Positions 11,245 to 20,300 of a stretch of DNA of 64,000 nucleotides are shown one piece after another. This DNA is from Euphorbia lathyris (Eukaryota > Streptophyta > Magnoliopsida > Malpighiales > Euphorbiaceae), in NCBI RefSeq assembly GCF_963576675.1, contig NC_088915.1:3043001-3107000 (forward strand). The letters run 5' to 3'. Positions within the stretch are counted from its first letter, which is position 1. Each line of letters begins with the position of its first letter. A program made the translations under genes and the position numbers. The notes beneath the pieces are model-generated. The model was not told the DNA's origin and made no database searches. It was given only the letters and a program-made list of their open reading frames with translations.

Positions 11245-11978
11245 GGATATATTTTATGCGTTTCTATCTGTTGTTTTTAATATATATATGATTGTTTGAT
11301 TGTAATTTATGCTTTTATAATGTTTCTATGTAAATATATATCATGGTATTGATTATAATAAATAAAAGTGCATTAATTCCTTAGTTTATTTCTTTTATTT
11401 AAGGAATAACCTTTGGTTTTCCTTTAATTTAATGTTTCAGTTTTGTTTATCTCAGTTTCAGGGATTAATATTCACATTAATGTCACTTACTTCACGGAGG
11501 AATTGGTTTTGAAGTGTTAAAATCATCAAAATCAGTCCAATTTTACCCAGATTTTTCAAAATCTCAGTTGAGATTTCGAATTCTCAGTTGAGACAGCGGA
11601 GGAAAAATTTTTCAGCAAAATTTCACCCCTCTCCCTACTTGCTGTCGCGACTGAGATTTTGAAAATCTCAGTCGCGACTTGCGGGCTATAGGGACGGGAT
11701 TGTGCGAAATTTCACTCTCTTTTCCTATTCCTACTCTATTTACTACTCTATTTACCTATCCTAATCAATACCTATACTTACACCTATTTAAATCACCTCT
11801 TTTTACACCAATCAATCATCTTTTCTCTTCCCAATAACAAGATTCACTCATCTTCCCCATAAATATTTACCCTATTCATCTTCTTCTTCCTCAATTCACC
11901 ACCATTATCTTTTATTCTAACTTTCATCCTTCCATATTTTCTTCTTTCCATTCACCCAAATTTCACAAACAAATCACT
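11245..11978 (+). promoter_or_regulatory. Leader of ORF B with a 35-bp near-perfect palindrome
   Basis: Non-coding. The first 300 bp is AT-rich. Then come two AATCTCAGTTGAGA-type palindromes at 11558-11593 and a 35-bp palindrome at 11644-11678 (17-bp arms GTCGCGACTGAGATTTT around one G). The latter is the LTR motif in its GTCGCGAC form. A TATTTAAAT lies at 11784-11792 and a CT/T-rich run leads to the ATG at 11979. The order palindrome, about 105 bp, TATA-like box, ORF parallels the LTR and the leader of ORF A. Confidence 0.55.
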
Positions 11979-13214
11979 ATGCCTAGACAAAAGACCGTTG
12001 CAAACAAAACCAAGGCAACCGAGATCACTAGATTACGGGTTCAATATGGAGCACCGTTTGATATTACGACGGAAGCCGAAGGACGCAAATATCACCGCTT
12101 TTCTAATATCCAAATAGATTTCGTCGACATGCTTTTTCTTGACACCGACACGGTAAACACACTTTCTTTTACCGAGCGTATTGATGAATTCCTTACCGTT
12201 CTTGGTTGGAAACGTTTTGCTAGTATGCGTTTTCCAAGTCTTAAATCGCATATTATTGAGTTTTTGGTTACTCTAACCTATGACAAGAAGAAAGGAGTTA
12301 TCTCTTTTCGTAGTGATGGAGTTCGTTATGATGTTGGGTATGCGGCCATGAACCGTTGGTTTGGTTTTCCTACTCGGAATTTTTATTCAAAGCCAAAGCC
12401 TTTTGATTCACACTCGGTTTGGAATACTTTGACCGGTTTAGATGTTTTTAGTCCAAAGAATACATCTAGTAAGCTAATTAAGGATGATTGTATATTCTTC
12501 TTTCACAAGTTTTTATCAATCTCCTTATTTGGTCGGGTTGAAAGTTCAAAAGTGCAAGTTCGTGATTTAGTTGTGTTTGATGCTATTTTTAAAGGTTTGA
12601 CAATTGATAGTATTGAGATGATATTTACTAATTTAGTTCGAGCTTCCAAGTCACGCAATAAGCAAGTGCCTATGGGTAATTTAATTACCGGCATTGTTTT
12701 GGGCGCTCGAGGTGAATTAGCGGATTATCAAAATATGCCTCATGTTGGTTTACCTTCATTGGATCTCACGATACTTCAAAGGGCCAATTTATTGAAAAAA
12801 TTAGGACCCCCCGCCTTTATCTCTTATGCAGATCGCACAAGACGTGTTTTTGCTACCATGAGTAGTGAAGCCTCGGGTTCTCAAGGTTTAGGTGCCCAAG
12901 ATGATGATGCGGATGATGAAGAGGAATTTGATGAAGAGGAGGAGGAGGAGAATGTTGATGTTAATGCCAACGAGCAAGCGAATGTGGAACCGAATGAAGA
13001 AGAACAAGTTGGATGGCAACGTGTTTTGACACAAATGAACGAGCATAACCGTCACATGAATTTGCGGTTAGATGAAGTCGTTGCCAACAATGCCGAAATG
13101 AGTTCAAGGATCACTACGTTGAGTCGTGAGCACAAATCTACTCGTCGTCGGTTGCTATCTTTCTTCCGACGCCAAGGAGTTGAGACTACGCCTTCACCAC
13201 CACCTTCACCTTGA
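11979..13214 (+). CDS. Downstream ORF B, intact ATHILA ORF-1-like protein
   Basis: An intact 411-residue ORF (MPRQKTVANKTKATE). Residues 20-260 carry the same pattern as ORF A: YGAPF, LGWKRFASMRFP, EFLVTL, ISFRSDGVRYDVGY, NRWFGFP, SLFGRVESS and GNLITGIVLGARGEL. This resembles ATHILA ORF-1. The C-terminal third differs from ORF A: a very acidic run (about residues 305-345, mostly Asp/Glu), a probable short coiled coil (VLTQMNEHNRHMNLRLDEVV), then a basic, Pro-rich tail (STRRRLLSFFRR, SPPPSP). No membrane segment is seen. It has its own leader with a palindrome and TATA-like box, so it may be made from a separate RNA. The role is unknown; nucleic-acid or particle binding would be a guess from the charge pattern. 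Confidence 0.85.
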   Translation: MPRQKTVANKTKATEITRLRVQYGAPFDITTEAEGRKYHRFSNIQIDFVDMLFLDTDTVNTLSFTERIDEFLTVLGWKRFASMRFPSLKSHIIEFLVTLTYDKKKGVISFRSDGVRYDVGYAAMNRWFGFPTRNFYSKPKPFDSHSVWNTLTGLDVFSPKNTSSKLIKDDCIFFFHKFLSISLFGRVESSKVQVRDLVVFDAIFKGLTIDSIEMIFTNLVRASKSRNKQVPMGNLITGIVLGARGELADYQNMPHVGLPSLDLTILQRANLLKKLGPPAFISYADRTRRVFATMSSEASGSQGLGAQDDDADDEEEFDEEEEEENVDVNANEQANVEPNEEEQVGWQRVLTQMNEHNRHMNLRLDEVVANNAEMSSRITTLSREHKSTRRRLLSFFRRQGVETTPSPPPSP

Positions 13215-14073
13215 TAGGTTTTATCCTTTCTATCTTTAACTCATTTTCCGTTATTATTATTATTATGTCTTGTTCAATTTGGTACAATATTTAAATTTAT
13301 GTTTGGTACAATTTTCTTTATTACTATGTTTGAATGTTATGGTACTCTATTATCTTCAATTCTAATTCGTATGGTTTATTTCGTACTATTTTTCGTGTTT
13401 TATCGCTTTTTGCACCAATGAGGACATGGTCCAAATTAAGTGTGGGAGGGGATATTTCATCTATCATTTTATTTTTAAGTACGAATGAATGCAACGAATG
13501 CGAATGAATGCTAATCAATTATTTACATATAAATGCATGTTGTTTAAGTAAAGTATATAATGCAACATTTTCATATAATGTGCAACATTTAAAAAAAAAA
13601 ATAGCAATTTTTTTTTTTTCATAAAGATATATTTTTGATTTCATATGTTTCAAACAATTCTACTTTCAAAATAATGTTTAACATATTTTAAGGTTACCAA
13701 TAATATTTCTATACGGGCAATATTTTTACAAATATTTTTACAAATCTCCGATACGATTTTATCAAAAACGTCTCGAGTAAATGTATATAAGTAAAAATTC
13801 TTTAGTTTCAAATCTCTATTTTATATCATGAATTCATGATAAATATAAATCTTATTTTCAGTTTTCAATTAGGTTTATAGGCATAAATCGAACTAACAAC
13901 TTTAGCTTTTTAGCTCGATTTTATTTTTCGTCTTACATTAAAAACCAATTGAAGTTTTTAAGGAAACTTTAGCCATAATACATGTTGAATTTCAAGTCAA
14001 TATAGGATGAATGTGCTATTTTTCTTTCCCAATTTTATTTTCATATTAATTAAATCAAGTAGTCGTATTCTTA

Positions 14074-14345
14074 ACTTTTGGCCACGATTGAGACCAACCT
14101 TATCACAATCGAGGTATGAAAGGGAAGAACATTAAGTACCATTTACTTTTGGCCACGATTGCGACCACCCTTATCACGGTCGAGGTATGAAAGGAACGTT
14201 CAAAATTAAATCAAAATTAAACGTGTTTAAAGTTTTAAGTAACGATTGTGTCCACCCATGGCATGGTCGGTACCTCTTAAACGAACATGAAAGCAAATTA
14301 ATGCGTATAAAGTTACGATCGAGACCACCCTTATCTTGGGTGTAA
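14074..14345 (+). repeat. Four diverged tandem repeats near the Athila 3' end
   Basis: Units begin near 14074, 14142, 14228 and 14312 and share cacgattgagaccacccttatcac followed in the first two by gtcgaggtatgaaagg; spacing is 70-85 bp. Units 3 and 4 are strongly decayed. Such repeats before the polypurine tract are common in large gypsy elements. Confidence 0.7.
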
Positions 14346-14685
14346 CTAAGCAAATATATTAAACATGAGTCCTTAATAAATCTACATTTGTAATAGTTTA
14401 GGTTTGGGAAAGGAAATTTTGTGCTTAGAAATGCCTTGAGACGAAAGATTCGGAAACATACGTGCTTACACCATCCCGAATACTTCAATATTAAAATTGA
14501 AATACAAGACGAGTAATATATCTCTTTTACACTAGCTAGTTTGATGCTTTGCGTATAAATTTACCATAAAAGTTTATCTTTTGGTTTAACTAATTCAAAA
14601 AGGAATATATGGATATATGTTCTATTTTTAAAGAGACTGATTAAAGAATAAATTCAGTGAAATTTTGCTCGGGACTAGCAAAAGC

Positions 14686-14700
14686 TTAAGTGTGGGAGTT
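14686..14700 (+). promoter_or_regulatory. Polypurine tract of the Athila element
   Basis: TTAAGTGTGGGAGTT directly abuts the 3' LTR start at 14701, the expected place for plus-strand priming. Confidence 0.8.
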
Positions 14701-16246
14701 TGTTAAGCCCAAAATATACCTAAAATATCATACATAAATACGTTAAATTTACATTGAAATCGAGTTAATTATGTTCATTTGGAATACTTTTACGTCTTTA
14801 TTTACTTCTTTGATGCAAGGTACTTAATTATTCGGTTAAATCCAAATAGGAGCGAAAACGAAGCTAAAACAGAGCTAAAATGGAGGAAAAACCTAAAAAA
14901 CGTACCAAGAATGCATATCAGTCAGAAGAACGCTCAAGGAGGACGAAAAGCAGTCGAGAGACAGGGAGACATCTCTCTGTCGCGACTGAGATTTTGAGAA
15001 TCTCAGTCGCGACTTACGGAGGTCAGCTCGGGGGAAAAATAAAGTCTTTAAACTCGTCCCTATACCCCCTGTCATGACTGAGATTTTCAGAATCTCAGTC
15101 GCGACAGCGAACCCTTCTGCACACAAAACACATGTTTTAAAGCGGAAAAACGCGTCTGTTCGTTCGGATAAAAGCAACCCTTCACCAGCAGACACGACCC
15201 GTCATTTACAACCCTTCAACAACTATAAATAAGTGATCCATTTCAGAAATCAAGGTTGGAAAAAGTTAGAGAAATTAGAGTTGAAAGTTGTTTGGAAAAA
15301 GTTAGAGAAATTAGAGTTGAAAGTTGTTATGTCGAGTTTCTGATTCAGAAAAGAATCAGAAAGTTTAGATTTCATTTCTGTGTAAACAATCGTGCTGTAC
15401 ACGAATTGTTATTAGATTAGTTATAAATAGTATTAGTTTTAGTTTTCATTCTGGTAGTAAACGAGATTAGTCTCTATTCCGAAGATCCAGCGAGAAGAAT
15501 TGACGGCTGAAGCGCATGAGGTTTGACGAACCTACGGAGTTTGAGAGAAAGATTGACGACCCGGATCTCAAAGTTTTCGTTATAATGCTATCCAAGTTTC
15601 TACTTCTCTGTTAACTTGTGAAAAGTCACATTTCATTAATGATATACTTATTTATTCAATAAATTCTTACTGTTGTTATTTTGATATTGTTCTGACAAAA
15701 TGATTTTCAAAATGATAAATTGGTGTTTTTATTAAAACGTTCTATTCTATCTTATTCATATAAGAACTTTGTTGAACACTTGTCAGATTTAGTTTTTATG
15801 GATGACATGATCGCTGATCGCGGCTTATCAGACATAAAATACTAGTTTGATTAAGGTAGGAATCACCTCAACATCAGGGGGATTTCTATGGTTCGAAGCC
15901 ATTTAATTGAATAAATCGCTATATTGTTACATGTCCATAATCTTACAAAGTTAAAGTTGTTTTCTTTGCTTTATGAAAATAAGTTCTATTTTATTCCAAT
16001 TGCGGAAATATCTGTCTTGTAATCAAAACTACAAAGACGGAACTGTTCTCTAAACTCGATATAATCTTTCTATCTAATCCTAATTTACCAAAACCAATTC
16101 AATCAATTAAACGATATTCTTTTGTTAAACCTAAACACGTGACTAAACCGAATTGAATAAAGTTTTAGTTAAAAAGCGTTCCCTGTGGGTTCGATATCTT
16201 TTATTACTACAAGCGTATACCGTGCACTTGCGGAAATCGCTCAACA
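14701..16246 (+). repeat. Athila 3' LTR
   Basis: 1546 bp, TGTTAAGCCC...GCTCAACA. It is 38 bp longer than the 5' LTR, chiefly because of a 35-bp tandem duplication around 15256-15328 (tggaaaaagttagagaaatt... unit twice). Its second hairpin (15071-15105) has a mutated left arm. Confidence 0.95.
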
Positions 16247-16251
16247 TCGAT

Positions 16252-16569
16252 TCAACTCAGCAGCTTCGTTCCGAAGTTGTTCAATGAAGGTCTTCTCGAT
16301 CCTTCTTCCGCTGAGTTGCGTTTTGTACATAACGACAGTGTTTTGCATACGCAGGCCGAGTTGTCTTGATCTGTTTGACTTGGGCTTTGACTTCCGTATT
16401 GGGCTTTAAGCCTTTTAGTCTTTATGTCTTATAAACAATTTAACTCAACATTGAACAAACACATTAGTGTAATAAATCAAAGCATTTAAACTTAGTGTGT
16501 TTTAGAATATATTTAATTTTACTTAAATAATTTTGTCAAATCAAAATCATGTGGAAAGGTGTTTCAACA
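16252..16569 (-). repeat. Copia A 5' LTR, 5' portion (interrupted)
   Basis: Continuation of the LTR after the Athila insertion; it ends gtgtttcaaca at 16569. The last 120 bases closely match the end of the solo LTR (47548-47667), including the tail aaatcatgtggaaaggtg. LINE sequence follows directly. Confidence 0.88.
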
Positions 16570-16989
16570 CTCATCCCTTCCCTCCCTTGCACTCCTCTTC
16601 CTTCTCCTACACTCTGATTCAAACCTTCTACCTATTGATCCATCCAACTTTAATTCGCTCCCCATTGACCACCTTCCATTTTACCCCTCTTCTCACTACT
16701 TTGATCGACTTCCACACCCATCTCCAAATAAAACTAGGATTATTGCCCAATTTTGAAGACAGTAAAGACTCATTAGGGAAATATTTAGCTTTGAATATGC
16801 AACTCACTAATGAATATGGACTCAATAATAATTTCCAACCATACTTACCTAATAAGGATAGATTAAACATCTCCATGTCCCTATACCCTAACCCACCTTT
16901 CTTCTTACCTGTATACCTTCTCCCACCCAAACCAGTGAATATTTTTTCTGCCATCCTCCTTTTTGCCCCACCAAAATGCATTCATCATA
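16570..16989 (-). pseudogene. LINE ORF2 C-terminal region
   Basis: Minus-strand translation 16981-16628 gives KKKGGLGYRDMEMFNLSLLGKYGW, FKAKYFPNES, KLGNNPSFIWRWVW and WKVVNGERIKVGW in order. This is the conserved stretch between RT and the zinc-binding RVT region of plant L1 ORF2 (usually GGLGFRDLEAFNLALLAKQ). It is cut at 16569 by the copia A LTR. Confidence 0.8.
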
Positions 16990-18630
16990 CGTTGCAGTTC
17001 CTCACAAATAGACCTAGGTAACAAAAATGTACTCATGCAAAAAGTTGGCAGTGCCTAGGCTACCGTTTTAAGCAAAATGTCTTTTCCTGCACTAGACAAT
17101 AATCTAAACCCCCAACAACCAAACTTTTTTCCGCAACCTATCTAAGAGGAAGGTAAATACACTTCTTTTTGACCTGCCAATAAAAGAAGGTAGCCCAAGA
17201 TATCTACATATATTCAATATTTCACATTAGAGCTAAAGAATATACCTGATTTGTGCACATTAATTGCTTGCCCTGATGCCTTCTCGTACGTAGTCAGGAT
17301 CTCCAATACTAAAAAGATTTGTGCCAAAATAACGGGAGTCAAAAAAAAAAAATTCTCTTCAATATATTGGATTCGAACCTATGTGTATCGATAGCCAAAA
17401 CTAATGGCCTCATACCTCATCATCCGATGCTCTGAAGAACAAGAAACTGTCATCAGCAAAGAACGGGTGAGAAACCACAGGCGCACCTCTACAAATTTGA
17501 CAGCCTCGGATTAGCCCCGATCTTTCTGCGTGTAAAATTAACTGAGAAACCTCCTCATCGCATAGTATGAACAGGTAAAGTGACAGAGGCTCCTCTTGTC
17601 TCATGCCCCTTTCTGGAATGATTCGTCCTATCAATTCCTTGTTAACTGAAAGTGAATACGTGAATGTTGTAACACATAAAGAGACCCAATTTATCCATTT
17701 TATATCAAACCCTAGTCTCAACAGCACATCCTCCAGAAATTTCCAATCAACCCTATTATAGGCCTTACATATATCAATCTTAAGGGCAACATTACCCTCC
17801 ACTCCCCTGCTCTTTCTCTTCATATAATGTAAGGTTTCAAAGGCTACATGCACACTATCAATTATTGACCTTCTAGGGATAAAAGCATATTGACATTCAC
17901 TAATAACCTTTGGAAGGATAATTTTTGGCCTATTTGACAATACTTTTGATATAACCTTATAAATTACATTACATAAGGAAATAGGTCAATAATCTTCCAT
18001 AGACTTAGGTACTTCACCCTTTGGTATTAGCACAATCACTGTGTCATTCACCCTAACATGGAATTCCATCCTCTCCAACCACCCCGTGCATGCCTCAAAC
18101 ACCTCTTGACTGATATACTTCCAAAAATACTGGTAGAATCCTGGGTTCAGTCCATCCAGTCTTGGTGCTTTATCCAGATGCATTTAGAATACCGCTTCTC
18201 TGAATTTTTCCAACTTAAATGGTGCTGTTAATCTCCCATTTTCCTCTTCTGTGATACAATAGGATAACACACTAGCAGTGGTCTGATGGCTTTCGCTCGT
18301 ATGCCTATAGGCTATTTGAAAATACTCTCTAACATAATTGCTAATCTCAACCTGATCCATCAAGGTATTCCCCGCCCCATCTTCAATGGATAAAATAGTA
18401 ATATGTTTCCTCCTGGCTACCACACATGAGTGGAAACATTTTATGTTCATATCTCCCCCTTTCAGCCAAAATTGTTTTGCCCTCTGCTTCTAATAGCTAT
18501 CCTCCTGCTCTAGGGTCGTGTTTAGTTTCCCTTGTATATCTCAGTACCTTCTCATTGATTCACTATCTTCCCTGTCTCTATATCTTGTACTTATTCTCTT
18601 TAGATACTCAATCCTTCCCTTGAACTGTTT
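16990..18630 (-). pseudogene. LINE reverse transcriptase domain (decayed)
   Basis: RT of the LINE, split by stops. Fingers: KAPRLDGLNPGFYQYFW (family usually KAPGPDG) and IVLIPKGEVPKSMEDY, then a TAG at 18184-18186 region boundaries and RPIS sequence. Palm: IDICKAYNRVDWKFLEDVL, in which the usual catalytic Asp of KAYDRV is Asn. Catalytic FADDSFLFF is kept. After SDDEV the frame is interrupted by an inserted segment (17327-17409) and resumes as LTTYEKASGQAINVHKSG and FFSSNV. The KAYN change plus the breaks mean an inactive enzyme. Confidence 0.82.
17327..17409 (-). repeat. Small insertion in the LINE RT with a tRNA-like B box and T tract
   Basis: On the minus strand GGTTCGAATCC (matches the RNA polymerase III B-box consensus) at 17396-17386 is followed within 40 bases by an 11-12-base T run. 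It sits exactly where RT coding breaks. It could be a very short or truncated SINE, or a tRNA-derived fragment. No clear duplication is seen and the edges are approximate. Confidence 0.35.
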
Positions 18631-18639
18631 CTGAAATTC

Positions 18640-19490
18640 AAGCCCAAATTTTATCCATCGCATTGACACGGGCCTCAAGTCTCTCTTGTACATTCTTGTT
18701 TTTACTCTCCACCCATACTTTCTCCACCAAACTTTCGAATTCAGATTCTTTTACCCGTGCCTGTTCAAACTTAAATCTCCTCCTTCTTCCACCCATTGTT
18801 GTATCTACCATTTTCAATACAAGGGGGTAATGATCCGAGTAGGCCGCCACCATATTCTACAGTTTGTATCAGGGAAATCTCCTCAGCCACTCCGCATCCC
18901 CAAACACCCTATCTACTTTTCCCTAACCGATCTCTCTAAACATCTACTTCTCCCCCAACTAAATGGACTCCCTTGTCGAAGTTCTGCGAGTCCACAATCC
19001 TGCAATGCTCCAACAAACTTTCTCATTAGATACTCTGGGTATTCCGCTCCAACCTGTTTCTCCTCCTGCTCCAGGATACAATTAAAATCCCTCATGATAA
19101 CCCAAGGGAGTGCAGACTCATTTGCCACTGCCTACAATAGATTCCATGACTCAACCTACATACCTCTATCTATATATACACATAGAAACCCATAGACCTC
19201 CAGTCCCCATTTATTGATTCCGTGATTGTTGAATCAATGTGATGATCCGAAAAATCGTTAACTTCTAACCGAATTTCCTGCTTCTATAACATAGCCAAAC
19301 CTCCACTTATATCCCTAATTTCTACAACAAAACATCCATCAAAACACATTTTTTTGCTAATTTTGACCATCCTTTTTCCGTCTACTAACGTTTCACTTAA
19401 AAAAACACAATATTTGGGTGACAAGTTCGAACTATATCACCCAGTGACCGGACTGCACGAGAGTTCCCCAACCCAGCTTAAACAAATCAT
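18640..19490 (-). pseudogene. LINE ORF2 endonuclease domain (decayed)
   Basis: An apurinic/apyrimidinic-type endonuclease that nicks the target in LINE retrotransposition. Recognisable pieces on the minus strand, in order: GLGNSRAVRSLGDIVRT, VFLSET, EIRDISGGLAML, LEVNDFSDHHID, ALPWVIMRDFNCILEQEEK (the GDFN motif, here RDFN) and SDHYPLVLKM. The SDHYPL active-site motif at 18837-18820 retains Ser-Asp-His. At least one in-frame stop follows GGLAML, and the frame changes between 18913 and 18853. No function is expected. Confidence 0.8.
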
Positions 19491-19690
19491 TTTGATCGGT
19501 GGGTGTGATCCTTAGACCTCATTGTTACAGTTGTTGCCAGGAAATCCTCATCCACATTAGAAATAGATTTGTCATTTGGTTGTCTGATGCGCCCCGAGCG
19601 ACTGCTCCAAAGCTCTCTAAGGGATAAGTGTACCCTATCGTTATCAAGTAATAAATCTGGTGCCACCTTACCCTTTTCAATTATCATCAA

Positions 19691-19762
19691 AACTATGTAG
19701 TTTTATTTTGTAACACCATAAGGTATTTGTCACACCAAAACTCCTTGTCTCAATGTATCTCA

Positions 19763-19803
<41 letters not shown>

Positions 19804-20300
19804 AAGAGTTCTCAATGGTGAGTCTCTATCCATGGAGACCATTATATTCTAAATAAATGACCTGCTATAGCAGGTTACCAATAAGTTATCAGGTTACCTA
19901 AATGCATATTTCTCTCTCTATAATAAATGATTGTCCACATTTTCCAAAAATACTTACTCTTTCTATAATAAATTCATAAAAAATTAAAAAAAATTAATAA
20001 AAAAATCAATAAAAAATCATTGTCTCCAACTTTGGTGAATGATTTTATTTGGGTAAATTACACCCATGGCCATTGAACTTTACCAATTTTCACATTATGA
20101 CCACTGAACTTCAATTCTTTCCGGTATGGTCACTGAACTTTACACTTTTTAACACCAGTGACCTCTCAATTATTAATTGAGCTTACAATTCTAAGGATTT
20201 CTAAATTGATCTTATATTTATTACGTTACTTTACTTACGTTGCATTGGGTTACGATGTGTTAAGGATTGTAAGCTCAATGATTGTTTATAAATAAAAGTT
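19691..20300. other. Non-coding spacer with a TA microsatellite and common plant repeats
   Basis: It holds a pure (TA)n run at 19765-19801, a perfect palindrome CCTGCTATAGCAGG at 19861-19874, a short 'gaccactgaactt' repeat at about 20069-20170, and the first copy of the 'cctaaggattta' unit of the satellite block (20185-20290). No gene is seen. Confidence 0.6.

Larger units (their letters stand above)
13215..14700 (+). other. Athila 3' non-coding region with an internal PPT copy, tandem repeats and the PPT
   Basis: About 1.5 kb without a supported gene. TTAAGTGTGGGAG at 13436-13448 is identical to 13 bases of the true polypurine tract at 14686-14698. AT-rich sequence follows, then four diverged repeats at 14074-14345, then the tract adjoining the 3' LTR. 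Confidence 0.75.
2772..16246 (+). mobile_element. Athila-type Ty3/gypsy retrotransposon, full-length, nested in the copia A LTR
   Basis: A complete 13,475-bp element flanked by tcgat at 2767-2771 and 16247-16251. It carries LTRs of 1508 and 1546 bp starting TGTTAAGCCC and ending GCTCAACA, a tRNA-Asp-type primer-binding site, gag-pol, two further ORFs and a polypurine tract. The gag, the DLGAS protease motif, the tRNA-Asp site and the ORFs after integrase all fit the Athila lineage. By eye the LTRs differ at about 25 positions (near 1.7%), so insertion is fairly recent. Coding capacity is lost through a one-base deletion in pol and an 8-bp duplication in the first downstream ORF. Confidence 0.93.
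1..16569 (-). mobile_element. Ty1/copia element A: 5' part, running off the left edge, split by an Athila insertion
   Basis: A minus-strand copia element enters from the left edge. In element order it has a 5' LTR (16569-16252 plus 2771-1747), a primer-binding site at 1744-1733, and gag (1684-1). Pol and the 3' LTR lie outside the window. The LTR is interrupted at 2771/16247 by a 13.5-kb Athila element flanked by tcgat. The rejoined LTR of about 1.34 kb corresponds to the solo LTR at 46346-47667, so both belong to one family. The element lies inside a LINE (16570 onward), so it is younger than the LINE and older than the Athila. The long acidic gag with several zinc knuckles suggests the Sirevirus lineage, but this is uncertain. 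Confidence 0.88.
16570..19700 (-). mobile_element. Decayed L1-type LINE, interrupted at its 3' part by copia A
   Basis: In minus-strand order: endonuclease (about 19490-18640), reverse transcriptase (about 18630-17000) and the C-terminal region typical of plant LINE ORF2 (16981-16628). Many stops and shifts are present. The 3' end was separated by the copia A insertion at 16569 and lies beyond base 1. The upstream limit near 19700 is uncertain; an open frame at 19690-19487 may be remnant ORF1 or linker sequence but is not recognisable. Confidence 0.8.

Noticed and set aside
10307..13214. Envelope-like gene (position after integrase, as in Athila env-like ORFs)
   Set aside because: Neither ORF has a signal peptide, membrane segment or furin-type site that I can see; the pattern fits ATHILA ORF-1 instead.
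16533..17021. 162-codon plus-strand open frame beside the copia A LTR (similar frames at 18686-19195)
   Set aside because: Antisense shadow of the LINE ORF2, whose minus-strand translation is clearly recognisable.
17386..17396. Complete tRNA gene suggested by GGTTCGAATCC
   Set aside because: Only a B box is present; no acceptor stem, anticodon arm or A box at the right spacing can be formed.
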